Below, in pieces: positions 23,438 through 32,748 of a stretch of 64,000 nt of DNA. Every line of letters begins with the position of its first letter. Within the stretch, counting starts at the first letter, position 1. Under the pieces are notes generated by a model. That model was not told the DNA's origin. It did not search any database and saw only the letters and a program-made list of their open reading frames with translations. The stretch is taken from assembly GCA_030248225.1 (NCBI GenBank), contig JASANE010012470.1:1-64000 (forward strand), read 5' to 3'. Source of the stretch: Trileptium ribeirensis. Its lineage: Eukaryota; Nematoda; Enoplea; Enoplida; Thoracostomopsidae. The position numbers and the translations under genes were made by a program.

Positions 23438-24537
23438 TTACCATTCCATATGTGGCTCATCCCGTTCCCACGCGTCTGCAGTGTGGAACGCGACTGGCCA
23501 GGAAGGCATGTAGACGTTATGGAAAGTATCATGCTGCTGCCGATGTTTAGCCATTAACTGTTTGAGTTCGGCCGTCCAAGACAAAGCGTCCTGATTGGTG
23601 GCGGCCCATCGGGGTGACGGTGGCGCTATAACGATGGCGGTGGTGGCTGCGACTCGGCGGGAAAGTACGCGACGGTGCCGGTTGAATTTACGAAAGGCAG
23701 CGTTCGGCAAGGACGCGTGGGGCTGCTAAATTGGTGCCTTGCGGTACACGTACTGGAACCCGCCGAGGATGACGATGCAGTTGGTTTGCGGGGTTAAAAT
23801 GGCATTGGTTAACTGCAACAACCGTACCAGGGTGGATCCAGGTCACCTGTTGACAATCCACTTGCTGTCGGCGGCCATTTCCAGGATTGGTAGCGCCAGG
23901 GCGTCGCCTAATATGATTGTTTTGGGCCATCGCGTGTGGCAGGTAGCACGGAAGTCTCGCACCTCCTCGAGCAACCTGCCCATGACATTGTGGCAGCATA
24001 CTGGTGCCTCCTGTTGTTGTAGTTGCTGATTGGCGCGCCCGACGCCCCAAAAAGCGTACGTCGTGGCCTCCAGCAGCTGTTGGTCCTCGGTGAGGCATAG
24101 AATTCGCGCATATTCCGGTATGGCGAACTTGCTGAGGAGTATGGGCCTCATGATGTGCTCGAGGAGCGGCTTGTGGCGCGCCTGTGTGATAGGGTCGATG
24201 AGCTCATTCTTCAGCTCCCGGTCTCGCGTCTAGAGCTGCAGCGGTGTGCCAGTCATGAGTAACAGCTCTCGAACAGCATCAGTCAGCTACAATAGTGACA
24301 CCACCTGAATGGAGCCGGTGCCTCGTGCATGTTCGATAGTTCCGGCCAGTCGGTGCTGTGGGACAAAAACGTCATGTATGGCTTGGATAAGTCCACACGG
24401 TAAGTTGGGATTGCCGGGAGCTGGAACCAAGCCGATTCTGGCGGGGCGAATGGTCCGACCACTGGCACGCGCCCGCTAGATTGCTTCCGAGTCTGCTCGG
24501 CTTCGTGGCTGCGTCGGGATTGTGAGATGCTGGCCAT
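23438..24537 (-). pseudogene. NADAR plus SGNH-like protein, degenerate second copy
   Basis: This is a broken paralogue of the ORF at 24685-25932. Piecing frames without restoring them, the minus strand shows an N-terminus from an ATG at 24537, a WPELSN block, then MRPILLSKF and LLEATTYAFWGVG followed by HNVMGRLLEEVR. The last two fit the NADAR family pattern of E-A-x-x-Y-x-x-WG-x-G and N-x-L-G-x-x-L-x-x-x-R. Next come ILGDALALPI, NAILTPQT, ILGG and finally YMPSWP, matching the SGNH-like half of the neighbour. At least two in-frame stops and several frameshifts interrupt it. Identity to the neighbour looks well under half, so the duplication is old or the copies evolved quickly. Confidence 0.6.
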
Positions 24538-24684
24538 CTACAAGAATAAAGTCAAATAGATACTTGCGTTACCTTTGCGTGGAGCCATTATGTTTCGCCA
24601 ATCGCTCGCTGTTTGGGTCTTTATACCCTGCCTTATCTATATTTTGCATGATAAATGCTATCTCGCTTATCATTTCGCTTCAGT

Positions 24685-25932
24685 TTAGGCGAACAAGTGC
24701 GCCTCACCCTTCTGCCAGAACATGTCAGTGGCTTTAATTCGTTGTTCAGTCCACTCGAGCAACTGCGGCCAGAATTGTGGATCCACCACCGACTCATTCC
24801 ACCGTTGACGCTCCTCGCCTCTGTTGAACGGTCCGGCCGTATCCCGGGCCTCAACCCCCATGAGCGTCGCGGGCCAGCTCGGCATGATGATGCTCATGAG
24901 AGTCTGCTGTCCTTGCACCATTCTTGTCCTCCGAGCGACGAGTTCGTCGAACCATGCAGAGCTCGTAATGATGAAGTCCTCCCAGTGGGGAGCCGGTGCA
25001 GTTATGATGTCGGCCGCGTCTGCCCGGAGACGCCGCTCAAGGACCGTTAGGTGGCGCTTGATCCGTTTAAGATAGGCGCCAGGCGAGAAAACCTTGTTGG
25101 GTGAATGCCATACATTTCTGTATCCGCCCAGAATCATGACGCAGTCGGTTTGTGGCGTCAAGAAGGCATTCGCCCAATGGATCAACGATACCATGTTGAG
25201 TCCGGGCCGCGCAAAAATGAGCCAGCTGTGGTCGTCTGCCACATCCAGCAGCGGCAGGGCTCGCTCATCGCCGACGATGATGACCCGCGGCCACCGCACT
25301 AGATGGTCTCGGTGGAAGGCCCGAATCTCGCAGAGCAAGTAGCCCAGCACATTGTGGTGCGCCGGTTGATCGGCACCACACTCGCTTCGGTGGACACCGG
25401 TGCCCCAGAAATTGACGAACGAGTCGCAAAGGAGCGGCCGGTTGCCCGAATCATTTAGCTCTTCCCGGTAGCCGAGCTCCTGGAATTTCGTCAGCAATAT
25501 TGGGCGCATTACGTGCGACTGGCACGACCGGAGCCAGCGTCGAGAGTTTGTAGGCAGGGTGCGGTGGAGGGCTACGCGGCGTAGTTGGACCTCCTTTGGG
25601 AAAAGTTGTTGATCCAACATCTCAGTGACAGCGGCGTTGAGACCTAACAACTCCAGAATCGTTAAGTAGTAATGTCCGGTGGCACTACCGAGTTGGCGGC
25701 CATTGTGCGCGAAACCGCCGTGCAGGTAGTGTTCATTTGCCAGCGTCGTCCAATTGGATCGTTCGGCAGCAACCGCGTCCCAGAAGCGTGAGCCGCTCAT
25801 GTAGATTCGGGGAACGGCCGGATATCGGTGTTCGTCGTACGTTGCAGGTACGTTCAGCACTCCCTGCGGCATCCGAGGCGCCTGAAGATCGTTGAGGCTG
25901 TAGCTGCGGCGCATCCAGAATGGAGGATACAC
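24685..25932 (-). CDS. NADAR domain plus SGNH-hydrolase-like domain, retroelement accessory protein
   Basis: An intact 415-codon frame, open up to about 25972. The first ATG is near 25914, since the frame otherwise opens at a GTG. Residues about 64-205 resemble NADAR: LANEHYLHGGF, an ATGHYY helix where the family has SEHYYQ, VMRPILLTKF at 141, FWGTG at 175 and HNVLGYLLCEIR at 193. NADAR enzymes (for example bacterial YbiA) cleave ADP-ribose-type N-glycosides. Residues about 214-320 look like an SGNH hydrolase: VIIVGDERALPL, then RPGLN and ILGGYRN, then APAPHW. The nucleophile serine expected after GD is Glu here and Ala in the paralogue. The Glu of the family's LxEA-x-x-Y block is Cys here (LLCDS) but Glu in the paralogue. 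The gene lies downstream of the integrase remnant, in the env/accessory position. The function is unproven. Confidence 0.6.
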   Translation of the reverse strand: MYPPFWMRRSYSLNDLQAPRMPQGVLNVPATYDEHRYPAVPRIYMSGSRFWDAVAAERSNWTTLANEHYLHGGFAHNGRQLGSATGHYYLTILELLGLNAAVTEMLDQQLFPKEVQLRRVALHRTLPTNSRRWLRSCQSHVMRPILLTKFQELGYREELNDSGNRPLLCDSFVNFWGTGVHRSECGADQPAHHNVLGYLLCEIRAFHRDHLVRWPRVIIVGDERALPLLDVADDHSWLIFARPGLNMVSLIHWANAFLTPQTDCVMILGGYRNVWHSPNKVFSPGAYLKRIKRHLTVLERRLRADAADIITAPAPHWEDFIITSSAWFDELVARRTRMVQGQQTLMSIIMPSWPATLMGVEARDTAGPFNRGEERQRWNESVVDPQFWPQLLEWTEQRIKATDMFWQKGEAHLFA

Positions 25933-26733
25933 TGGTAAGTTTACATAATACGGATGAAAATAAGGTCCGCCTTAACTTGCATCCCATTTCTTGGTTTTGA
26001 GGGGAATTTTGGTTCTACCTTGGGGTACGTGCCATTATGATGTGTAATATAGTCTACCTGCGGGTCCGACGCATCGGACTCAGAGACCTCATGGGGTGGT
26101 GGTCGAGGTACACGCTGTCGCCATGCGGCGGGGTGTAATTCTTGGCTAGAGGGGTAACGTGGGAACGTAGTTGGTGGCAGGGTCCCGCCTGGAGAGCGCT
26201 CGTCAAAAGTGGTCTTGGGGTCAGTATTGGTGTGCTAGTCATTGAGGTGGTGACACTGGTGGAAGATAGCCTGGTCGAGGTTCCGACACTATCGCTAATG
26301 GTTGTCCCTGGTTCCCGGAAAGTCACACGTCTGGGCGTGTGGAGGGCGTCTCCTACTTCTTCGTCCGATGCGGCTCCATATGGCCTAAAGACCCGGTCTC
26401 TGGCCTGTCGATGGAGGAGGTGCCTAGTAGGGGCCGTTGCGTGGGTGGTATTGAGTCATATTATTCCTGAGGAGGTGGTAATGGCAGTGGTGCGTACCAA
26501 CTCGGTAATGGTCACCTTGGATGGTCCCGGTTATTCGGTGCTGGTAAACTGAATAGTTGAACCTTCTCGTGTCAATATGCCTTGTTTCCGTTGTGTGGTT
26601 CGTTCTACAAGGGCCTTTCCTCGCTCTTCCGGCGGTGCTCGTGTGCGACGGGGAGTATTTAGAGTTACTGCCCGGCCAGTTCCTCTCCGAGATGCTGGTG
26701 TTTCACTGTTTCATCCCGCGAGTGTGAATTCGC
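25933..26733 (-). other. Decayed spacer, Pro/Ser/Thr-rich in translation
   Basis: Between the NADAR-like ORF and the upstream accessory ORF, minus-strand frames are rich in Pro, Ser, Thr and Arg but broken by stops. This may be a frameshifted C-terminal tail of the 303-residue ORF. The minus strand reads TTACCAG immediately before the GTG opening codon at 25932, which could be a 3' splice site. No donor can be assigned. Confidence 0.35.
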
Positions 26734-27645
26734 TTAGTAAATCATAGGGCCCTGGTTGTGTGCTAGGCGTTCTCCTGCCTGGGCGGGCCGTTCGGCTGAA
26801 GATGGTTCCTGTGAGGTTTGGCTAGTTAACTCATCGTTTGCTTCAGCTGCTCTCACGTCCACTGTCGTGCCCTCTCCGGAGGTCTCCGACAAGTAATTGG
26901 ACATTGGTGACCCTGGAGGTGGGTGTGTGGTGGCCTGCTCACGAAAGACCCACTGATGAGGAGACATAGGACTGTCGGCATCGGCTGGTGGAGCGCTATA
27001 AGGACGCATTGTTGTATAGTCCCCTACGGTTTGAGTTGACATTTCCATCGGTATCCGCAGTCGCGATGCCATAATATGTTCAGCTGGTCGCGATTGAAAT
27101 AATGGGTGGTCCTGCGCAGCGAGCATGATTGCGTAGAGTAGAACCACTGAGGTGTATGGTCCAGGTACAACAATTCCTCCGGAAGCTCCTCGTGGCGCGG
27201 TAGATAGCGTGATGTCTGCTGGGTAGAAATGTTGTCTCTCGAGTATTCCAACACCTACAGTCGGTCCGCCGAATGGGACTTCCTCACTGGTAGCCACTAT
27301 TCTTTCCATCGTGGTTACTGGCACAGTATGTTGTCGATATTCTTCCTGCGTGTCTCGGCTACCAGGTTCTGGTATGTATGAGAAGACCTCTCGACTAGTA
27401 ACCTGTTCCTGCGCTATTGGTGGCCAGGAAAGTTCTATTTCCCTATCTGGGTCGGTTAGTGGAATCCGATTCCTGATCGTCCTTGGATTTTGAGGTTCGT
27501 AATCGTCCGTCCGATACTCAATGTGCTCCAGTGCTGCTTGCTCGGCTTCGATCTCGGCGTATGTCCGGCGATATAAATTAGGGTCATTAGGGTCACCCAT
27601 TTCTGCACACTCGGTATCGGAACTGTCACTGATTGCTGTTCTCAC
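26734..27645 (-). CDS. Unassigned retroelement ORF downstream of integrase (303 aa)
   Basis: The frame is open from about 27715 to 26734. The given start is a GTG, so the true 5' end is uncertain. Just upstream, the pol frame and this frame overlap with a one-base shift, so this could be a C-terminal extension of pol or a separate ORF. The N-terminal third is acidic and Arg/Glu-rich. A hydrophobic segment at about residues 157-178 (GGIVVPGPYTSVVLLYAIML) is followed by AAQDHPLF. The C-terminal 90 residues are Pro/Ser/Thr/Glu-rich and probably disordered. I do not recognise a domain with confidence. The segment from about 141 to 190 faintly recalls the N-terminal NADAR strand-helix (FYP, then S-x-x-x-x-Y-A-x-x-x-A), which is speculative. 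Confidence 0.5.
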   Translation of the reverse strand: MRTAISDSSDTECAEMGDPNDPNLYRRTYAEIEAEQAALEHIEYRTDDYEPQNPRTIRNRIPLTDPDREIELSWPPIAQEQVTSREVFSYIPEPGSRDTQEEYRQHTVPVTTMERIVATSEEVPFGGPTVGVGILERQHFYPADITLSTAPRGASGGIVVPGPYTSVVLLYAIMLAAQDHPLFQSRPAEHIMASRLRIPMEMSTQTVGDYTTMRPYSAPPADADSPMSPHQWVFREQATTHPPPGSPMSNYLSETSGEGTTVDVRAAEANDELTSQTSQEPSSAERPAQAGERLAHNQGPMIY

Positions 27646-27724
27646 TGTGCGTGCTGCTACCTCGTCTAAGGGTTCTATTTCAGTGACAAAATCCCTATCA
27701 GCAATGATCCGTTTGGGTTGCTTT

Positions 27725-28278
27725 ATTCAAACCCCTCTCGAGTACGGAAGCATGTACTTGTCCTAGCCAGTCTCCTACGTTAGGTACCGGATCTAGCGCT
27801 CTAAAACATGGCTTAGTTCTATTAATGTGCACGACATGCGCCATACCTTCCGGATTAGAGTACATTCTTACGCGCGTGCACGGCGGGGTGATCCCGAGTA
27901 TTTTGTAAGGTCCACACCAACGAGGCGTGAGTTTCCTAGATGTTCCTGGTGTGGTTTCGTGCCTATAAACCCAGACTAATTCTCCTGTTTGATAGCGTGT
28001 TTGATAGGGAGATCCGAAAAGAACGGTAAATATATGTTTTCATGAGTATCCTGTGCATCCTTGATTCGGACGGTTGGTAGTATCTCGGTTTCGTAGTGCA
28101 TCATTAATCTCATGAGCCTATCAAACTCCTGTTCGGTCGGTAAAGTAGTTGCCCTTAGGCCCATTGTTTCAGATCTGGTACGAAACGGTCTTTTAGGGCC
28201 TCGGACCTGAGGTCTGCCTTCAGGACCCGACATAGTTGTGGTACGCACCGACATTACTGTTGTTTCTCCCGGACCCAT
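27725..28278 (-). pseudogene. Ty3/gypsy integrase C-terminal region
   Basis: The minus strand encodes a helical segment (TEQEFDRLMRLM through the EILPTV region). After a frameshift near 28010 it reads YQTGELVWVYRH and then LTPRWCGPYKILGI. The last is the GPY/F module at the C-terminus of chromodomain-free or chromodomain-type Ty3/gypsy integrases, and the preceding GELVWVY corresponds to the usual VGDLVWLY. Next come VVHINRTKPC and a DPVPNVGDWLG tail. The zinc-binding HHCC and DDE core that should stand between RNase H and this region are missing. At 28280-28420 there is only frameshifted low-complexity sequence, so the integrase is deleted internally. Confidence 0.8.
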
Positions 28279-28418
28279 TCTAATTGGGATAGCGCTTAGC
28301 GTGGCAGCTTGTTGGGTCAGCGTTGCTGGAGGTACTGTAGTTCCTTGCGTGTCGGCAACTAGTTGCGATGGGATCGCTTCGGGGTTGGGTTGTCCTGGGG
28401 AAGCTATTGGGCTGCCTG

Positions 28419-28995
28419 TTATAGGGCTCGGCGCGCCCGTTGCAAGCGGTGCGACAGTGCGTACGAGATACGGCAGGTGCGACTGATTCCATGCTGCGCA
28501 GGTCGTTGTAGGGCGAGGTCCGAGTGGGTCGTTCTCGATTTCGGAGGTAAGGAGATAAGGACTTCGTAAGTATCTCCTAATTCCTCAACTACAGATGGGT
28601 CGTATCTAGGGTAGCGTGATAGAGCATCCGCGTTGCCAGTTTCCTTACCTGGTCTATACAATATCTCGAATCCCCCAAATTCGAGTAATAGTTAACTTCT
28701 CCATTGGGATAATCGTGAGTTTCTGGGTGGTTTATCAAACAGGTTTTTAAGTGGTTTGTGGTCGGTCTCGACGTGAAATTTGTGCCCTGCGAGGTAATGC
28801 TTGAAGTGTAATGCAGCCCACCTAATTGCGAGTGCCTCGGTTTCTATTGCGGGGTATCTGCGTTGATAATCAAGGAGGGACTTGCTAGCATAGGCAATGG
28901 GCTTGATTCCTTGTTTGGTCTTCTGGGATAATACTGCACCCATTGCATATCCGGAAGCGTCCGTTTGCAGGATGAACGGCTGCGTGAAATCGGGG
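28419..28995 (-). pseudogene. Ty3/gypsy RNase H domain of pol
   Basis: The minus strand reads PDFTQPFILQTDASGYAMGA, then GIKPIAYASKSLL, YPAIETEALAIRWA, FHVETDHKPLKNL and, beyond one in-frame TAA near 28694, YRPGKETGNADALSR. This is the standard Ty3/gypsy RNase H order, with the catalytic residues at TDAS (Asp), IETEALA (Glu) and ETDHKPL (Asp) still present. The DALSR tail is the usual RNase H to integrase link. The reverse transcriptase palm (YxDD) that should precede it is absent: upstream of about 29035 the sequence changes to a copy of the orphan ORF. The element cannot make a working pol. Confidence 0.9.
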
Positions 28996-29040
28996 TGGAT
29001 TGGATCGGTTCATGTAATAGTGCTTGTTGTCGCTAAGTCA

Positions 29041-29655
29041 GCTCCTCGCGCCTTTGCTTACTGTCCACGTCCCTAAAAAGAGCGTTTGCCATTATGGCAT
29101 ATATAATATGATCAATTGACAGCACCGACGCAATGGGACCGGATTCGCCATATTCCGTAACGAGGTAGTCCAGCAAGTACGGCGCACTGGTCACAGTTTC
29201 TAACCATTCTAAGTTAGCTTCCCTGTAGGTGGTCAGCTCAGAAGCTGTGTGCAACCCATATGTACGAATTGGTTGTATAGTAATAGTTCCGTTGCGTTGG
29301 ACTATGCCATATTCGGCAAACAAATTCCCCGTATAGTCCCACTCGCTGTGATAGGTGACAAAAGTGCAACCGCTGGTAGGCATAAAATTGGTGTTGTGTT
29401 GTCCCTCGCACGCCTGGCATGTCTGGAGGACGGGTATCTGAGAACGGTATATTTCAGTGATGGCCTCGGTAATGCTCATTGAGTTTAACACCCGGGCAAC
29501 TAATTCCAGCAAGCCCTCAAGGTGCCTCACCATACTACTGCTGACAGTATTCGTGCCATAGTGTGTAGGAACGGAGACGCGAACCCTAACAGCCCGGACA
29601 CAACGGCAGCGTCCCGCCGTCGCTACAGTGGGGCCATTCCAGCCGCCCGAGCTTG
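29041..29655 (-). pseudogene. 615-bp duplicate of the orphan retroelement ORF
   Basis: This block corresponds to about 30680-31290 and matches it at roughly 85 percent of positions. It encodes a 166-residue stretch beginning MVRHLEGLLELV and including QTCQACEGQHN, NGTIT and SIDHIIYAIMANAL. Homology stops at EELT near 29041, where RNase H of pol begins within about 50 bases. Homology stops at the other side near 29655, against Env-like sequence. These sharp joints point to template switching or unequal recombination between related elements. Confidence 0.8.
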
Positions 29656-30335
29656 TGATTCACTAATTCGCGATGTACCTCTGTCACGTAGCGCTGTTTC
29701 TGGCACCTAACTTGTTCTATCATGCCAACCACTTCCTGCATCTCATGATGTAGGAATGAGTAGAGTTACTCATTAGCGCGCGTTAATTTCAGGATCGCTC
29801 ACGAGTTGCCATAGGCTACGTTGTAAGTGTTTCGCATTTCCTTAAACCACCTGTTTATTTAGGTCTTTGAGGTGCACCGCATTTGTAAAGGCTACTCCTA
29901 CTCCTAGAAACCCTGTGACTACGCCAGCAGCTCCGGCCAGTGCGGCGAGAAATCTATTCTTCCGAGCCCTAGGCTCTTCACAAAAATGGACGTTCGCCTC
30001 GCAATATTCGCGCATTAGAGCCATGTAATATCCTGTGTCTAACACGCCTTGATATGTGCTCCTTAGTTCTCGTTCCAACTCTTGAGTTTTACGTTGCAAA
30101 TCCGGCATGGTAGTACAATTCGGGTTGGGACAGCAGTTTCCTAGGCATGGTTCACCTCTGGGTGTGTAAACACACCAGGCCATCCCAGTTGCTTGCCTAC
30201 TCGGTTGTAACCCGCGTCTAGGGACAATCGCAAACCGATCGGTAGGAAAGTGGATCGGGAGGCTGTTATTACCAGACCCTGCGGTTCGATTAATGTGCCC
30301 ACTTGCTGGTTGACCATAGCTCCTAAGCGTGCTAC
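29656..30335 (-). pseudogene. Env-like fragment with fusion-peptide-like segment
   Basis: Two overlapping frames are joined by a frameshift. The longer one (30183-29842, 113 aa) has four Cys in CLGNCCPNPNC, a charged helical stretch, then the basic site RARKNR at residues 72-77. This is followed directly by a Gly/Ala-rich hydrophobic stretch of about 23 residues, then a leucine-heptad segment. Basic cleavage site, fusion peptide and heptad repeat in this order is the signature of class I Env transmembrane subunits of LTR retroelements and retroviruses. Immediately upstream, another frame (FSNQV to LSLDAG) looks coding too. Downstream a further frame gives a coiled-coil-like segment before the duplicated block. 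No C-terminal membrane anchor is visible. The gene is interrupted by stops and frameshifts. Confidence 0.55.
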
Positions 30336-32008
30336 CTGGTTCGAGAATGGCGTGGCGACGACCTGGTCAGTATTACTCGATCACCCTCAGTTGCGTCCAA
30401 GTACGATTCGTCTTCGATATCGTCATTATCCGGAAGTGAGTCGAGTTCGGAAACCACATCGTCCGAGTCAAGTGTTGCGATAGCGGGCAGGTTCAACTCG
30501 TCCTCGCTCATATCACTGTGCGCTGTACTCAACTCACTCTCGAGCTCCTCCTCGTAGGCGAATGTTATGTCCGCGTCCGGGTGGTCAGTTGGGATTGTGT
30601 CCATGTCGTCGTTCGTATCATTCTGCCAGAAGTTTTGCGCGGGTTGACGCAGCCACAATAATCTTAGGTAGGTCAGCTCCTCATGCTTTTGATTACTATC
30701 CGCATCTCTAGTAAGAGCATTTGCCATTAGGGCATATATGATGTGATCGATTGACAACACTGGTGCAATGGGACCGGTTTCGTCATAGTCAGTAACCAGG
30801 TAGTCTAGCAGGTAAGGTGCACTGGTCACAGTTTCTAACCATTCCAAGTTAGCTTCCCTATATGTGGTTAACTCAGAGGCTGTATGTAACCCGTATATAC
30901 GGTTTGGTTGCCCTGTGATAGTTCCGTTGCGTCTAATTGTTTCGTAGCCTGCTGACAAATTCCCGATATAGTCCCACTCACCATGATAGGTAACAAAAGT
31001 GCAGCCGTCTGTGGGCATAAAGTTTGTGTTGTGTTCTTCCTCACACGCCTGGCATGTTTGAAGGATGGGGATCTGAGAACGGTATAATTCAGTGATGGCC
31101 TCGGTAATGCTCATTGAGTTTAACACCCGGGCAACTAATTCTAACAAGCCTTCGATGTGTGTCACCATGCTGCTGCTGACATGTATCCCCGCCATAGTGT
31201 GCAAGAACGGAGATACGAACCCTAACAGCCCAGACACAACGGCAGCGTCCCGCTGTTGGTCCAGTTGGGCCGTTCCAGCTGCCCGGATCCTGAGCAGCTG
31301 GTGGGCATGACAAATCCGCTCCGACACAGCCATGACTCTCCGATAAAATAAAGCCCTCGCGAGTACCTTTTCTCTTCCTGGGCGTAGTCGAGGGGGTATG
31401 AATGAATAGCGGGGTACTTTCCCAGGTCCCAGGGTTGTGGTTGCAGGTGCGAATTCGGATTCTGGATCCAGCAATATTAATCGTTCCTCGTATGGCAATC
31501 CCTGCAGAATTAGGGGCTCTACCTTTTCTTCGGTAGGACCCTTTGAAAATATCATTCTTAGCGCTGAGTCAAGACTGTGTTGTTTGTTAGTTTGCATGTT
31601 TAGTTGGTGCGTTGCCTGTTCAGGTGTTGCTATGTGATCGCTGTCAAGTTCTGTGGAGAGGTTCGCGTCAAGGGGCTCCTAAATCCGTCTAATTCGCAGT
31701 GGTCTAGGTGTACGCAGCGTTTGTTCAATTACGTCCATCAGGTTGACCAGCAATCCGGTCGTTCCGTATCCAATCTTATCTACCACTTCTCCACTTAGAC
31801 GACAGGTTACTATTTCTGGTTGTTTTGCTGGTTGTTCTACCATTTGGATGGGTGTTCGGGCGTTTGCACTCATTTGTAGTACCATAGGTGTCACAATCAG
31901 AATACTCGAGTTCACGCTAGTAGTTATTGGTTCCCTTGGTTCAGTAGTAAGTTCTGCTTGTTCCTTTGATTCCAATCCCTCTTCCTTACTACTTAAAATC
32001 GGACTCAT
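30332..32008 (-). pseudogene. Orphan retroelement ORF, about 560 codons with one in-frame TAG
   Basis: An ATG at 32008 opens a frame that runs to 30332, interrupted only by a TAG at 31678-31680. After the TAG the next ATG is at 31597 and gives 421 residues. No family is recognised. Residues about 120-190 of the 421-aa part are hydrophobic and helical (GLLGFVSPFLHTMAGI onward). A CQAC...GC cluster follows, then GEWDYIGN, NGTIT and SIDHIIYALMANAL. The last 100 residues are strongly acidic (Asp/Glu-rich). The central third is duplicated at 29041-29655, which shows it was part of a multicopy element. It could be an accessory or Env-related protein. A distant NADAR resemblance (WDYxxN, NGxI, SxxHxxYAxxAxA) is possible but weak. 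Confidence 0.55.
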
Positions 32009-32031
32009 TTTTGCTCGTCTACTATGATTAT

Positions 32032-32748
32032 CTACACCAAAAATAACTTCGGCACTGAGCTCAGTTTTGTCTCCATGTGGCTCGGAACCATTTCGCTCAC
32101 ATGTGGCACAGTTTCTCTTCCCGGTTCAACACACACACTGGAGGCGCCGGTTCCGGCCGACTCAGATTCAAACACACACATGTCCACCTGTCGGTTGGAC
32201 TGACTATGCCACGACAGATGTAAACCGTAGTTTCCGACCCGGTCAGATCCCACGGCCCCTACACTCAAGGATCGGACTCGATACGAGTTCAGCCCTACAT
32301 ACAAAATACAATTTTGAACGGAGCTCGGGCCATCGGGGCGGCTCACTTCCTAACGCCTCCCATCTCCTGGCCAGTGTCCTCTACGGTCTTCCCCGGCCTC
32401 TAAAGATACAAGGGTACACAAACGCTTTCAAATTTTGAACGGAGCTAGGACAATCGGACTGACCAGTGTTCCGAAGGTCTCCATCACACCTGACCAGTGT
32501 CTTTTACGGCTTTCCCCGGTCGGTTTAAAAGCTACAGGGGCCTCACACGGCGCCCTAAATTGGTGGGAGCCAGTTTAGTATCGGATGCATCCACTAAGTT
32601 CCTTGGTTCATTTAGTTCCTTAGGTTCTCGGTTCCCTTCTATTAAGTTCCTCGGTATTCCATTCCATCCATTAAGTTCCGCTAGATTAGGTTCTATTAGG
32701 TTCTCAGTATCCGTTAGTTCCATAAATCCGCCATTAGGTTCCATTAAG
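32032..32748 (-). other. Decayed coding-like region of the retroelement
   Basis: Short minus-strand frames (32032-32346 and 32532-32744) are open. The second consists of imperfect repeats of the EPN/NLIE type encoded by a TTAGGTTCC-like repeat. No protease, RT or other domain is recognisable, although the protease and RT would be expected near here in a standard gag-pol order. Confidence 0.4.

Noticed and set aside
24655..25050. 131-residue plus-strand frame
   Set aside because: Antisense shadow of the NADAR-like ORF.
26142..26552. 136-residue plus-strand frame
   Set aside because: It runs antisense to decayed minus-strand retroelement sequence and has a low-complexity Val/Gly-rich product. 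It is a shadow.
28280..28492. Possible integrase core between RNase H and the GPY module
   Set aside because: None of the three frames shows the HHCC or DDE signatures. It is frameshifted low-complexity sequence, so I treat the core as deleted.
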